A stretch of 64,000 bases of DNA from Paenibacillus sp. G2S3 (GCF_030123105.1 NZ_CP126095.1:620001-684000), one strand, 5' to 3'; shown: positions 7,632 to 16,712, counted from the first letter of the stretch. A program made the numbers and translations. Notes: a model not told the origin generated them from the letters alone.

Positions 7632-10064
7632 TTGTTTAACGATAAAGAAACTTTCAAACAGGTGTTTCGCGAGACGCTCATCAGTAAATTAGGCAAACCT
7701 TTGGAGGAAGCCTCGAATGCTGATGTCTATAAGATACTAGGCAACATGATTCGCGAGAATGCTGGGAAAAATTGGGCGAATACCAATCAAAAGTACAAGA
7801 CGGATAAGGATAAGCAGGTATACTATTTTTCTATGGAGTTTCTGATCGGAAGACTTCTGGGGAACAATCTGCTGAATATGGGCGTGCTGGAGGTTGTGCG
7901 TGAGGGACTGGCCGATCTTGGGTTCTCGTTGCAGGATATTGAGGAAGAAGAAGCGGACGCTGGGTTAGGGAATGGAGGACTCGGTCGTTTGGCTGCCTGC
8001 TTCCTGGATTCACTTGCTTCCTTGCAATATGCGGGACATGGCTGCGGCATACGGTATAAATATGGCCTATTCGAACAGAAGATCGTTGACGGGTATCAGG
8101 TGGAACTGCCTGATTACTGGCTGCAGAATGATAATGTATGGGAAGTGCGCCGCGAAGACAAGCAGGTTGAAGTTAGGTTCTGGGGGGTTATTGAGACCCG
8201 CGAAGAGAACGGGCGGCTTATCTTTGATCATACGCAATATGAGGCTGTGCGTGCAGTGCCTTATGATGTCCCTATCATTGGTGCAGATCGCCGGCATGTG
8301 AATACACTGCGTAACTGGAGTGCGGAATCCATCACTCAGCCCTCTAGAACCTTTGGTTCTTTTGCCGGAACGGACTATCATAAGTTCTTGGAATATAAGC
8401 GTTCTGTAGAATCCATTTCGGAGTTTCTATATCCAGATGACTCTCAATACGAAGGCAAGCTGCTTCGCCTGAAGCAGCAGTACTTCCTCTGTAGCGCGGG
8501 CCTGCAAAGTATTCTGCGAACCTATGCCAAGCTTGGGCTCCCTATAGAATCGCTGCCAGACAAGGTTGCTCTTCATATTAATGATACACATCCAACACTC
8601 GTGATTCCTGAATTAATGAGGATTCTGATGGATGTACATGGTTTAGGATGGGATGAGGCATGGAGTATCACGACGCGCATGGTCTCTTATACCAATCATA
8701 CGATTCTGAGTGAAGCGCTGGAAAAATGGCCAATTCAAATGGTTAGAGAGCTACTTCCACGTATTTTTCTCATCATTGAAGAGATCAATGCCCGCTTCTG
8801 CGGCGAGCTGATGAGTCGTTATCCTGGTGATCAGGACCGAATCTCACAGATGGCGATCATTCATGATGATCAGGTGCGGATGGCACATCTGGCGATTGTA
8901 GCTAGTCATAGTGTTAATGGAGTGGCGGCACTGCATACGGAAATATTGATGAAGCGCGAAATGCGACTTTTTAATGAAATGTATCCACACCGTTTCAATA
9001 ATAAGACGAACGGAATTACCCATCGGCGATGGTTGCTGCATGCCAATCCAGATCTGGCTAATTTGATTAATCAATCGATTGGGACCCGTTGGGTGAGCCA
9101 TCCTCAAGAAATGATTGGCTTGATTAAATATTGTGAGGATGCTTCCTTCCAGGAACAAGTAGCCAGTATTAAGCGCCAGAATAAGCTTCGTCTTGCAGAG
9201 TATATCTACAGTAAGCATTCAGTACATGTTGATCCTGACTCTATCTTTGATGTACAGGTGAAACGTCTGCATGCCTACAAGCGCCAGTTGCTTAATATTT
9301 TGCATATTCTGCATTTGTATAATCAAATCAAAGATAATCCTTCGATGGATATGGTCCCACGCACGTTTATATTCGGGGCAAAGGCAGCGCCAAGTTATCA
9401 TTTGGCAAAGCGGATTATCAAACTGATTAATACAGTAGCGGAGGTAGTCAACAAAGATCAGGATGTTAAAGGGAAAATTCATATTTTTTTCCTTGAAAAT
9501 TATTCGGTATCCCTAGCAGAAAAGATCATTCCTGCAGCGGACATCAGTGAGCAGATTTCTACAGCCAGCAAAGAAGCATCCGGTACCGGGAATATGAAGT
9601 TTATGATGAACGGTGCATTGACGGTAGGGACGATGGATGGCGCAAATGTAGAAATGCATGAAATGGTGGGAGACAACAATATGTTCCTGTTCGGACTTCG
9701 TGCTGAGCAGGTCATGGATTACTACCAGCATGGCGGTTATCATGCGCGTGATATTTACAACGGGGATAGTCGTGTGAAAGAAGTGCTGGATCAGTTAATC
9801 AAACCAGGACCCATCTGTTGTCATGCTACGGAGTTTGAGAGCATTTTCCACTCTCTTCTGGATAATAACGATGAATTTTTTGTGCTTAAAGATTTCGCTA
9901 GTTACGTTGAGACACACGTCGAAATTGATCGGGCATACCGCAACCGGCAAGAATGGCTGAAGAAGTCCATTATTAATATTGGTCATTCCGGTAAATTCTC
10001 CAGCGATAACACAATTAGTCGCTATGCAGCGGAGATTTGGAATATAAGCCCGGTTCGACTGTAA
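7632..10064 (+). CDS. glgP: Glycogen/maltodextrin phosphorylase
   Basis: Releases glucose-1-phosphate from alpha-1,4-glucans using PLP. The 810-residue protein has the family length and signatures: YYFSMEFLIGRLLGNNL, GLGNGGLGRLAACFLDSLAS, HINDTHPTLVIPELMR, VKRLHAYKRQLLN and the PLP-lysine region EASGTGNMKFMMNGALT followed by DGANVEM. Start is TTG 7632, chosen because AGGAGG at 7617-7622 is ideally spaced. The gene order glgC-glgD-glgP matches the Bacillus glgBCDAP operon with glgB and glgA missing from this locus. A bidirectional terminator follows. Confidence 0.95.
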   Translation: MFNDKETFKQVFRETLISKLGKPLEEASNADVYKILGNMIRENAGKNWANTNQKYKTDKDKQVYYFSMEFLIGRLLGNNLLNMGVLEVVREGLADLGFSLQDIEEEEADAGLGNGGLGRLAACFLDSLASLQYAGHGCGIRYKYGLFEQKIVDGYQVELPDYWLQNDNVWEVRREDKQVEVRFWGVIETREENGRLIFDHTQYEAVRAVPYDVPIIGADRRHVNTLRNWSAESITQPSRTFGSFAGTDYHKFLEYKRSVESISEFLYPDDSQYEGKLLRLKQQYFLCSAGLQSILRTYAKLGLPIESLPDKVALHINDTHPTLVIPELMRILMDVHGLGWDEAWSITTRMVSYTNHTILSEALEKWPIQMVRELLPRIFLIIEEINARFCGELMSRYPGDQDRISQMAIIHDDQVRMAHLAIVASHSVNGVAALHTEILMKREMRLFNEMYPHRFNNKTNGITHRRWLLHANPDLANLINQSIGTRWVSHPQEMIGLIKYCEDASFQEQVASIKRQNKLRLAEYIYSKHSVHVDPDSIFDVQVKRLHAYKRQLLNILHILHLYNQIKDNPSMDMVPRTFIFGAKAAPSYHLAKRIIKLINTVAEVVNKDQDVKGKIHIFFLENYSVSLAEKIIPAADISEQISTASKEASGTGNMKFMMNGALTVGTMDGANVEMHEMVGDNNMFLFGLRAEQVMDYYQHGGYHARDIYNGDSRVKEVLDQLIKPGPICCHATEFESIFHSLLDNNDEFFVLKDFASYVETHVEIDRAYRNRQEWLKKSIINIGHSGKFSSDNTISRYAAEIWNISPVRL

Positions 10065-10073
10065 GATTATCAG

Positions 10074-10126
10074 AAAAAGGCTGTCTTATAAGTAGGTAAC
10101 GCCTACAAATGAGACAGCCTTTTTTC
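10074..10126. terminator. Bidirectional terminator between glgP and msrC-type gene
   Basis: AAAAAGGCTGTCT (10074-10086) pairs with AGACAGCCTTTTT (about 10112-10124); the apex carries a GTAGG/CCTAC stem. A and T runs flank both sides, so it can serve both convergent genes. Confidence 0.85.
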
Positions 10127-10152
10127 TTATGGGATATAAAACGAAGAAATTT

Positions 10153-10632
10153 TTAGATAGCTTCCGATACTAAAGCTGCGAACCGCTCCAGAAACCGGCG
10201 TTCTTCATCATCAAAGCGATCCTTGAGCGGACTGTCGATATCAAGTACGCCAAGCAAGCGATCATCCTTTATTAAAGGAACAACAATCTCGCTGTTAGAG
10301 GCTGCATCACAGGCAATATGACCTGGGAATGCATGCACATCTCCTACTACAAGTGTGCGCCGCTCTGCAGCAGCCGTTCCGCACACCCCGCGAGATAGCG
10401 GAATTCGAATGCAGGCAGGGAGGCCTTGAAAAGGTCCAAGCACTAGCTCCTTACCGTCAAATAAATAAAAACCGGCCCAATTCGTATCCGGCATTGCGTG
10501 TTTAAGTAGTGCTGAAGCATTAGCCAGATTGGCTGTGGCACTTGGTTCGTCCTTCATCAATGCTTCGAGTTGGATTAGAACAGCTTCAAACTGCTCGCTG
10601 CGCGTTCCATCATAGGGCATAGCTTGAAACAT
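10153..10632 (-). CDS. Free methionine-(R)-sulfoxide reductase (GAF domain)
   Basis: A 159-residue GAF-domain protein of the fRMsr (MsrC/YebR) family, which reduces free Met-R-sulfoxide with thioredoxin in the cytosol. The three redox cysteines known from the family are present: Cys74 (LPACIRI), Cys84 (RGVCGTA) and Cys108 (HIACDAAS). NWAGFYLF, the SEIVVPL strand and LGVLDIDSP are family signatures. It is monocistronic between the terminator shared with glgP and a 228-bp upstream gap in which nothing else is evident. Confidence 0.9.
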   Translation of the reverse strand: MFQAMPYDGTRSEQFEAVLIQLEALMKDEPSATANLANASALLKHAMPDTNWAGFYLFDGKELVLGPFQGLPACIRIPLSRGVCGTAAAERRTLVVGDVHAFPGHIACDAASNSEIVVPLIKDDRLLGVLDIDSPLKDRFDDEERRFLERFAALVSEAI

Positions 10633-10860
10633 GAAGCATCACCTTCCTGTACTTTAAAGTCAATATGAAACCATAACTGTAACTAACAACATAGTACAGC
10701 TATGCGGGGTACGTCAAGACACAACATTGTTTTGTGATATTTTGGAATGAGTTATGATCCCCCTGATAGTGCTGAACCCTTGTGATGATGTTTCCAATGA
10801 ACGGTCATAGGGTAATGCAAGAGTAAATACCGAAGGCTTTGTAGCCAGAAGGAGTGGAAT

Positions 10861-11133
10861 ATGCGCGCCGATGTACAGAACTTGTTCATAGGAATTCACA
10901 TGCTTTATTGTGCACATGATAAAGATGTGACGATCTCGGAGATGCTGCTCGGACTGGAAGACATGGGGTATCGAGTAGGTGAACGCGAAGTGAAACAGGA
11001 ATTGGAAAAGCTGACGCTGGACAACTTTCTGACTGCACACAGCGAAGGGTACAGTATTACTGGTACGGGGATTGAAGAGTTCAAGGATATTCGTGCCAAA
11101 CTTCAGGTGTTGTGTAGTGAAGTTGTGAATTGA
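10861..11133 (+). CDS. Small winged-helix-like protein of unknown function
   Basis: A 90-residue protein starting at ATG 10861 behind an AGAAGGAG site and ending in front of a strong terminator, which supports it as a real gene. The sequence ISEMLLGLEDMGYRVGEREVKQELEKLTLDNFLTAH looks like two helices and a recognition-helix-like segment followed by a beta-wing (SEGYSITGTGIEEF), as in PadR or other winged-helix domains. I do not recognise a named family. It may be a DNA-binding regulator, but this is inference from predicted structure only. Confidence 0.6.
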   Translation: MRADVQNLFIGIHMLYCAHDKDVTISEMLLGLEDMGYRVGEREVKQELEKLTLDNFLTAHSEGYSITGTGIEEFKDIRAKLQVLCSEVVN

Positions 11134-11164
11134 CGGAATGGAATCATTAATAGGTAAAGTTTTT

Positions 11165-11216
11165 AAAAAGCGTTTGGATCAAGCGGTGAATGCGCCGCCT
11201 GATCCAGACGCTTTTT
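11165..11216 (+). terminator. Intrinsic terminator after the 90-residue gene
   Basis: A 22-bp arm at 11165-11186 (starts AAAAAGCGTTTGGATCA) pairs with 11195-11216 (ends ACGCTTTTT) with one G-U pair and one mismatch. T and A runs on both sides make it usable in either direction. Confidence 0.85.
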
Positions 11217-11220
11217 AAAA

Positions 11221-11313
11221 TATAAGAAAGTATAAGTTTTACGCTATATATTATCCTTATATTTCTCGTATAAACGCTAACCGTCCTTATGGGGACGCCA
11301 AAGGCGTTTTTGC
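11221..11313 (+). repeat. 93-bp dispersed repeat, copy B
   Basis: Aligns without gaps to the reverse complement of 6311-6403. It begins TATAAGAAAGTATAAGTTT and ends with the hairpin ACGCC-AAA-GGCGT (11295-11307) plus five Ts, so this copy looks like a portable forward-strand terminator. It lies directly after another strong terminator. Confidence 0.75.
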
Positions 11314-11351
11314 TTGCATGTAAGATGTTAAAGAAATTAGAACTTTTAGCT

Positions 11352-11380
11352 TAAGGATATACTCATGAATGATGTATAAT
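11352..11380 (+). promoter_or_regulatory. Possible promoter of the GNAT gene
   Basis: A perfect TATAAT lies at 11375-11380, 27 bp before the start codon. The -35 (TAAGGA at 11352-11357) is poor, so the assignment rests on the -10. Confidence 0.35.
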
Positions 11381-11406
11381 TGATAAGTTGAAGGGGGCGC
11401 GGAGAA

Positions 11407-11967
11407 TTGTATTTATGCAATGGAGTGACACCTACACTGATCGGTAAAAGATTAAAATTATGTGCTATGACTACTGAACATGCTTCAGCGTTATTCCAGG
11501 TTTGGTCTCATCCGGAAGTTTCTCTCTGGCTGGGTGCACCGGCATTATCCTCTATAGAAGAAACGAAGCAGCTTATCAATCTTCTATCACAGATGGCTCA
11601 GGAAGAGGAGAGCTTACGTTGGAGTATTATTGGACCCGGGGAGGAAGTCATTGGTAGCTGTGGTTATAACCATTGGCAGCTTCAGGGAGCTTACCGTGGT
11701 GAAATAGGCTGTGATCTGTCGCCTGCCTTTTGGGGGCTTGGATATATGAAAGAAGCGCTGGGGCTTGTACTCGATTTTGGCTTTAATATTATGGGCTTGA
11801 ATCGGATAGAAGCGCTCTGTCATCCTGATAATATCCGTGCGGAGAGGCTGGTATATGCGCTTGGATTTCAGAAGGAAGGCGTATTGCGTCAATATCGGCA
11901 GATCGCTTCCGGCTTTCAGGATGCTGCTCTCCATACTCTATTGCGCGAGGAGTGGCAATCCACTTAA
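11407..11967 (+). CDS. GNAT acetyltransferase, RimJ/RimL type
   Basis: A 186-residue N-acetyltransferase of the kind that modifies protein N-termini or small molecules with acetyl-CoA. The opening TPTLIGKRLKLCAMTTEHA, the central IGSCGYNHW and the acetyl-CoA site GYMKEALGLVLDFGFNIMG with LNRIEALCHPDNIRAERL are hallmarks of the RimJ/RimL branch. Start TTG 11407 lies after GGGGGCGCGGAG. It is 24 bp upstream of the exporter gene and probably co-transcribed. The substrate cannot be told; antibiotic-inactivating and ribosomal-protein enzymes share this fold. Confidence 0.85.
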   Translation: MYLCNGVTPTLIGKRLKLCAMTTEHASALFQVWSHPEVSLWLGAPALSSIEETKQLINLLSQMAQEEESLRWSIIGPGEEVIGSCGYNHWQLQGAYRGEIGCDLSPAFWGLGYMKEALGLVLDFGFNIMGLNRIEALCHPDNIRAERLVYALGFQKEGVLRQYRQIASGFQDAALHTLLREEWQST

Positions 11968-11991
11968 TACATAAAGAGAGGGTTTGGAACA

Positions 11992-13500
11992 TTGAAGTCA
12001 ACAGGGGATTTAGAACGCAAACTGATTTTAACAGGGGTACTACTGGCCACGTTTCTGGCCGCAATTGAGGGAACTGTAACAGGGCCAGCAGGGCCGGCGA
12101 TTGTAGGCGAATTTCAGGGGATGCAGTGGCTGAGCTGGATTTTTACTTCATATTTGCTGGCAATGGCTATTACAACACCTATTTTCGGCAAAATCAGTGA
12201 TCTGTTCGGACGCAAGCCTGTATTCATGTGGGGAGCGGCTGTTTTTTTATTAGGCTCATTATTATGCGGCATATCGCAAAGTATGGAACAGCTGATCCTG
12301 TTTCGTGCGATACAGGGGATCGGTGCGGGTGCACTTATTCCAATGACCTTTACCATCATCGGTGATATTTACAGTATTGAAGAAAGAGCAAAGACACAAG
12401 GGCTGCTAAGCTCTGTATGGGGGATTTCCTCTTTGGTAGGGCCACTGCTTGGTGGCTATGTGGTAGATTACTTAAGCTGGCGCTGGGTTTTTGTATTCAA
12501 CCTGCCATTTGGTGTGTTGGCAATGGTATTTATTGCGCGCTACCTGAAGGAAGAAAAGGTGCGTCGGAAGACACAGATCGATGTGGCAGGCGTTCTTCTT
12601 TTCGCAGCAGGCATGGGTGCTCTACTCTTTGGACTATCCACGGGAGGGCAGAACCTGGCATGGACCTCTCCGTTACTACTCGCAATACTGGGTGCAGCAG
12701 TTATCCTGTTAATCCTGTTTCTGTTTGTGGAGCGCCGTGCACCAGAGCCTATGCTTCCACTAAATCTATTCTCCAATCGTAACATCGCGGTATCAACGGG
12801 TGCTAACCTGCTGGTAAGCACATTAATTATTGGACTTTCTACGTATATCCCTTTATGGGTTCAGGGCGTTTCTGGAAAAAGCGCTGCGATCTCAGGCTTG
12901 CTGCTTGCACCAATGTCTGTAGGTTGGATGTTTGGGTCAATCGCAGGCGGACGGATGATTCTGCGAGCGGGTTCTCGCCGAACGGCAATGCTTGGATTGA
13001 TGATGATTGCTGCCGGAGCTATTGGTCTGGTTTTCTTGACTGGAGAGTCTTCGCAGCTAATTCTCTTATGCTTGATGCTAGTCTGTGGGGTAGGCTTCGG
13101 ATACTCCTCTACGGTCTTCACGATTATCGCTCAGTCCTCGGTTGCCTATGATCAACGTGGTGCGTCCACGGCGCTTAATGCGTTTACAAGGTCACTAGGT
13201 CAGACCATTGGGGTGGCTATCTTCGGTTCATGGCTGAACTTGAATATTGATCAGCTGTTGCGAAAACAACCGGATTCAAACGTTACAGGTGATGACATTA
13301 ATAAGCTGCTAGGCTCCCATACAGGAACTAACCTGTCCGGTGAAGTATCAAACAGTTTACGTGGTGCACTTGAAGGGGGACTTCATTCACTATTTATCGT
13401 GATGGCAGTTTTCGCGGTTATGTCACTAGTTATATCTTGGGGTTTGCGCAAGGGTGTTCCTTCAGTAGAGGATGCTACGTCATCTTTGAAAAAGGCATAA
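11992..13500 (+). CDS. MFS drug exporter, DHA2 (EmrB/QacA) family
   Basis: A 502-residue, highly hydrophobic protein with about 14 membrane segments, the size and layout of the DHA2 proton-coupled drug efflux family. Motif A is seen as GKISDLFGRKPVFMWG, and motif C-like sequence as GPLLGGYVVDYLSWRWVFVF. It sits in the cytoplasmic membrane and probably exports amphipathic drugs or toxic metabolites. Start TTG 11992 follows an AAAGAGAGG site. A MarR-family gene lies convergent 112 bp downstream and may regulate it or the next MFS gene. Confidence 0.9.
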   Translation: MKSTGDLERKLILTGVLLATFLAAIEGTVTGPAGPAIVGEFQGMQWLSWIFTSYLLAMAITTPIFGKISDLFGRKPVFMWGAAVFLLGSLLCGISQSMEQLILFRAIQGIGAGALIPMTFTIIGDIYSIEERAKTQGLLSSVWGISSLVGPLLGGYVVDYLSWRWVFVFNLPFGVLAMVFIARYLKEEKVRRKTQIDVAGVLLFAAGMGALLFGLSTGGQNLAWTSPLLLAILGAAVILLILFLFVERRAPEPMLPLNLFSNRNIAVSTGANLLVSTLIIGLSTYIPLWVQGVSGKSAAISGLLLAPMSVGWMFGSIAGGRMILRAGSRRTAMLGLMMIAAGAIGLVFLTGESSQLILLCLMLVCGVGFGYSSTVFTIIAQSSVAYDQRGASTALNAFTRSLGQTIGVAIFGSWLNLNIDQLLRKQPDSNVTGDDINKLLGSHTGTNLSGEVSNSLRGALEGGLHSLFIVMAVFAVMSLVISWGLRKGVPSVEDATSSLKKA

Positions 13501-13519
13501 CTCATTTTTTGACACATAA

Positions 13520-13553
13520 AGAAGCCCGACCAGGCGTTTGCCGGTCGGGCTTC
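13520..13553. terminator. Hairpin terminator between DHA2 exporter and marR
   Basis: GAAGCCCGACC (13521-13531) pairs perfectly with GGTCGGGCTTC (13542-13552). The T tail is short (TTCTTC) forward; on the reverse strand CTTTATG follows. It lies between convergent genes. Confidence 0.7.
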
Positions 13554-13612
13554 TTCGTGCGATAACAGCTTGTCTAACAAATATGAAGTAAAAAGCAGCC
13601 TAGACTCTAGCT

Positions 13613-14080
13613 CTACTTACGGGGAAGAGGGGAAAGCTTCTCAGCTTGCAGCCCCATCTTCTTGAGCAGAGTGATCATTTGTTCCTTCTCTTCATCATTC
13701 AGTCCGCTGAAAGCAAGATGAAGACGCTCTGAGTATTTCGGATACATCTCATTCATGAGACGTTCGCCTTCCGCGGTCAACTCTGCGAAAATCACACGAC
13801 GATCACTTGGACAAGGCTTGCGTTGCAAATAGCCGCGTTCTTCGAGCTTGTCGATAACGTAAGTCACGTTGCCGCTTTGTAGCAGCAGTTTGGCGCCGAT
13901 TTGTTGAATGGGCTGTGGTCCCTTATAGTACAACACTTCCATGACGGCAAAGGCAGTAGGATTAAAACCTTCAATTTTGCTGCCGGTAACAGCATGCTCA
14001 TTAATGCTCTTAAAGGATTTGGCAAATACCCGGTACAAATGTAATGTCAACTGTGTATCACGTTCATAAGATTGTATCAT
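13613..14080 (-). CDS. MarR-family transcriptional regulator
   Basis: A 156-residue regulator with a dimerisation N-terminus and winged helix: LYYKGPQPIQQIGAKLLLQ and GNVTYVIDKLEERGYLQRK then the wing DRRVIFAELTAEG. MarR dimers bind palindromes and release DNA on binding phenolics or on oxidation. The longest frame begins at 14122, but a GGGTGGAG site sits immediately before ATG 14080, which I take as start. An inverted repeat overlaps its own putative promoter at 14144-14164, suggesting autoregulation. It lies between two MFS genes and may control one or both. Confidence 0.88.
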   Translation of the reverse strand: MIQSYERDTQLTLHLYRVFAKSFKSINEHAVTGSKIEGFNPTAFAVMEVLYYKGPQPIQQIGAKLLLQSGNVTYVIDKLEERGYLQRKPCPSDRRVIFAELTAEGERLMNEMYPKYSERLHLAFSGLNDEEKEQMITLLKKMGLQAEKLSPLPRK

Positions 14081-14425
14081 GCTTCTCCACCCTTTATCGT
14101 TAATCATGTGAACTCGTCGCACGTTGTGTAATCATATTTATTAGTGCACGGTTTACCTGTGCAACGAACTTTGAGATAACAATAGAATACGTGAAAGATC
14201 GAATGAAGAACATGTGATTTGTCACAATGAGCAACTTTTAATTATTAAAAATCAAACAATTTTTTGAAGATGTTGAAATTGAATGTTTTTTTACTTCAGT
14301 CTCTGAAAGGATATCAATTTCATCCCCTGGTTCAAGTGCTATTTACGCCTCCAGACGGATGAATGACGATCTCCAATATTTTACTATTATTTCATCGAGA
14401 AATAGTAACGGGGAGTGAAGTGAGG
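14081..14425. other. Intergenic region between marR and the second MFS gene
   Basis: About 345 bp, strongly AT-rich in the middle. It contains the marR promoter and operator candidate on the left side. The remaining 250 bp show no structured element. Part of it (14363-14425) is an in-frame upward extension of the MFS frame with no good ribosome binding site. Confidence 0.45.
14144..14164 (-). promoter_or_regulatory. Inverted repeat overlapping the putative marR promoter
   Basis: GTGCAC (14144-14149) and GTGCAA (14159-14164) form a near-perfect 6-9-6 inverted repeat. On the reverse strand TTGCAC can act as -35 with an ATAAAT-like -10 about 17 bp on, so a MarR dimer bound here would cover the promoter. 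Confidence 0.45.
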
Positions 14426-15769
14426 GTGGAAGAACAGCTTATTCATGATTCAAAAGAAAATAAGCTAACCGCGAATAAGCCATTCATGTTGCTTATCGCG
14501 GCACAGCTTGTATCGAATGTAGGAGACTGGTTGCATATACTAGCACTGCTGACGATGGTAGGATTCAAATGGAATGCTACACCGTGGGAAATTACGGCTA
14601 TATCTTTATGTATGGCAGTGCCTTTGCTGTTAGGAGGTCCGTTTGCCGGCTATTTAAGCGACCGTTTTAACCGCAAGGCACTAATGATTGGTTCGGATAT
14701 AGCCCGTGCAGGGGTTGTTATTGGTTTGGTATTTGCAGGCTCGCTGTGGCAGGTTTATGTGCTGCTGCTGGCTAAGGGATGTATGGATGTGCTGTTCTCT
14801 CCGGCCAAAAGCGGAAAGATTAAGGAGCTTGTTCCTGCAGCTCAGATGGATAAAGCAATGGCGCTTAGCTCATCGATAGAACAGATAACCAAAATTGTAG
14901 GTCCAGCCCTCGGCGGACTTCTGGTTGCAGCCTTTGGTATAGCTGCTTGTTACATGATTGATTCTGCTACGTTCCTCTTATCAGCGATTATTTTGCTTGG
15001 GTTACCGCGCATAGCTGCGACAAAAAGGGAAGACGCGGAAGCAAGTACGGGTGAGACGGAGGTACGTAAATCCTTCCGCCAAGAAATGTCGGCGGGTCTG
15101 CATGTGATTGCGGGAATGCCTGTAGTGCTATGTGGCATTGTCATGTTGGTACTGGTGCTGCTTATGCTGCAAATTGGTGACTCTCAGATTGTAACGTTAT
15201 TCCGGGAGATTCCAGGTGTGAACGGAGATTTGCTGGGTTGGTGTGTAGCAGCCAGTGGCTTTGGAACCTTGCTATCTGCACTACTTGTAAGCCGATTAGG
15301 CAGTGGTAAGCATCCGCTCATTTTTATGGGATTAGGGGCTGTAATCATGGGTATTGTCTTCTCGAGTGCAGGGATCGTAACTGCTCATGGTCAAGCCGGA
15401 ATCTGGATGAACATTGCTTTGTTTGGGTCCTTCATGTTTGCTGGTGTGGGTGCAGGACTAGCGTTTATCCCCTTCAATTCAATGCTCCAGCAACGGACAC
15501 CTGCTGAATACACGGGTCGTGTATTTGGAACCATAGGCAGCCTGACAAGCGCAGCTGTTATTCTAGGACCTGTAGCCGGTGGAGCCTTAGTGACAGCATC
15601 GGGCCCGGTGTCTGCTTTTATTCTATCTGGTTTGCTTACAGGATTGCTGGGGCTGGGGCTGTTAATGCTGCGTGGCAAAATTGAGCGCAGGGATGAAGCG
15701 GCGATCAAGAAGCAGGAAGAAATAGTAGCAATGAATAACATCGACCTTGTAGGACAGACCTCCCTTTAA
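14426..15769 (+). CDS. MFS transporter (MFS_3 / enterobactin-exporter-like)
   Basis: About 447 residues with 12 hydrophobic segments. FMLLIAAQLVSNVGDWLHILAL opens the first helix (typical of the MFS_3 branch), and GPFAGYLSDRFNRKALMIGSD is motif A. It is a cytoplasmic-membrane secondary exporter of unknown substrate, often linked to siderophore or macrolide efflux in relatives. The longest frame starts at ATG 14363, but GTG 14426 follows GGGGAG at a 10-nt distance and leaves a short cytosolic N-terminus, so I prefer it. A short terminator overlaps its stop codon. Confidence 0.85.
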   Translation: MEEQLIHDSKENKLTANKPFMLLIAAQLVSNVGDWLHILALLTMVGFKWNATPWEITAISLCMAVPLLLGGPFAGYLSDRFNRKALMIGSDIARAGVVIGLVFAGSLWQVYVLLLAKGCMDVLFSPAKSGKIKELVPAAQMDKAMALSSSIEQITKIVGPALGGLLVAAFGIAACYMIDSATFLLSAIILLGLPRIAATKREDAEASTGETEVRKSFRQEMSAGLHVIAGMPVVLCGIVMLVLVLLMLQIGDSQIVTLFREIPGVNGDLLGWCVAASGFGTLLSALLVSRLGSGKHPLIFMGLGAVIMGIVFSSAGIVTAHGQAGIWMNIALFGSFMFAGVGAGLAFIPFNSMLQQRTPAEYTGRVFGTIGSLTSAAVILGPVAGGALVTASGPVSAFILSGLLTGLLGLGLLMLRGKIERRDEAAIKKQEEIVAMNNIDLVGQTSL

Positions 15770-15785
15770 TGGGAGGTTTCTTTTG
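15758..15785 (+). terminator. Terminator overlapping the MFS stop codon
   Basis: ACCTCCC (15758-15764) pairs with GGGAGGT (15771-15777); the TAA stop is in the loop and TTTCTTTTG follows. Confidence 0.75.
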
Positions 15786-15971
15786 TTCGCTATTGCGCAG
15801 GGCTTAAGTTATTATTGTAAAAAAAGCAGCTTGATTATTTTCAGGAAAAATATATAGTACGATTAGATAAGTTGCGATAGCCTCTGTTGATCATTTGAAT
15901 ATCATTCATATACGTAATAGAGAATGCAATTTATAATAGTACCTATTAGAAGTATTTAGGAGATGGAGAGT

Positions 15972-16712
15972 ATGGAGAAGGTAGATACAATGGTGGATAC
16001 CGAGAGCTACGACGACATTGTGCTCGATGTTGAGATCGATGAAGCTGGCTATGAAGCGGGAGATCCTTGCATATTCGATATTTCTTTTCAGGTAAAGCGA
16101 GGTCAATTGCTCGGTTTGATCGGACCTAATGGTGCTGGAAAAAGTACAACCATTAAGACCCTGCTTGGTTTGCTGAAAAACACCAAGGCTAAAGTGTCTT
16201 TTAGTGGAGTTAATAAATCTTATGCCTATGTACCGGAGCAGCCTGTGTTTTATGAGGATTTGACGTTGTGGGAGCATTTGGATTTAGCGGCCGCTGCTTA
16301 TGGACTGAAGTACGAACAGTTCGAAGAAACTTCAGAAAGACTGTTGAAGCAGTTTGGTATGGGCCATGTGCGCAATGATCTTCCAGCTGGATTCTCTAAG
16401 GGCATGAAACAAAAAATGATGCTAATGCTTGGATTCTTGGTACAGCCGGATGTTTATATTGTGGACGAGCCTTTTATCGGTTTAGATCCTCGCGCCACTA
16501 AAGATTTCCTGCGACTGCTGGAAGCGGAGCGGAAGCGCGGGGCTGGTGTATTAATGTCCACGCATGTGCTGGATACAGCAGAGAAGATATGCGATGATTT
16601 CGTATTGATCTCCGGGGGAAGGGTTGCCGCCTCAGGAACACTCGAAGATATACGTGATTATGCTGGACTGCCGGAGGCGTCGTTGTTTGATTGCTTCGAC
16701 GAACTGACATGA
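15972..16712 (+). CDS. ABC transporter ATP-binding protein, EcsA-like
   Basis: A 246-residue ATPase subunit. Walker A is GLIGPNGAGKSTTIKTLLGL, the ABC signature FSKGMKQK (Gly-poor but EcsA/NatA-like), Walker B VYIVDEPFIGLDP, and the H-loop MSTHVLDTAE. It powers the permease encoded next; the genes overlap as ATGA. The pair resembles B. subtilis EcsA/EcsB, an exporter that affects protein secretion, regulated proteolysis and competence, but no ecsC is present. ATG 15972 is preferred to ATG 15963 because AGGAG lies only 1-2 nt before the latter. The N-terminal 30 residues are unusually acidic. Confidence 0.88.
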   Translation: MEKVDTMVDTESYDDIVLDVEIDEAGYEAGDPCIFDISFQVKRGQLLGLIGPNGAGKSTTIKTLLGLLKNTKAKVSFSGVNKSYAYVPEQPVFYEDLTLWEHLDLAAAAYGLKYEQFEETSERLLKQFGMGHVRNDLPAGFSKGMKQKMMLMLGFLVQPDVYIVDEPFIGLDPRATKDFLRLLEAERKRGAGVLMSTHVLDTAEKICDDFVLISGGRVAASGTLEDIRDYAGLPEASLFDCFDELT

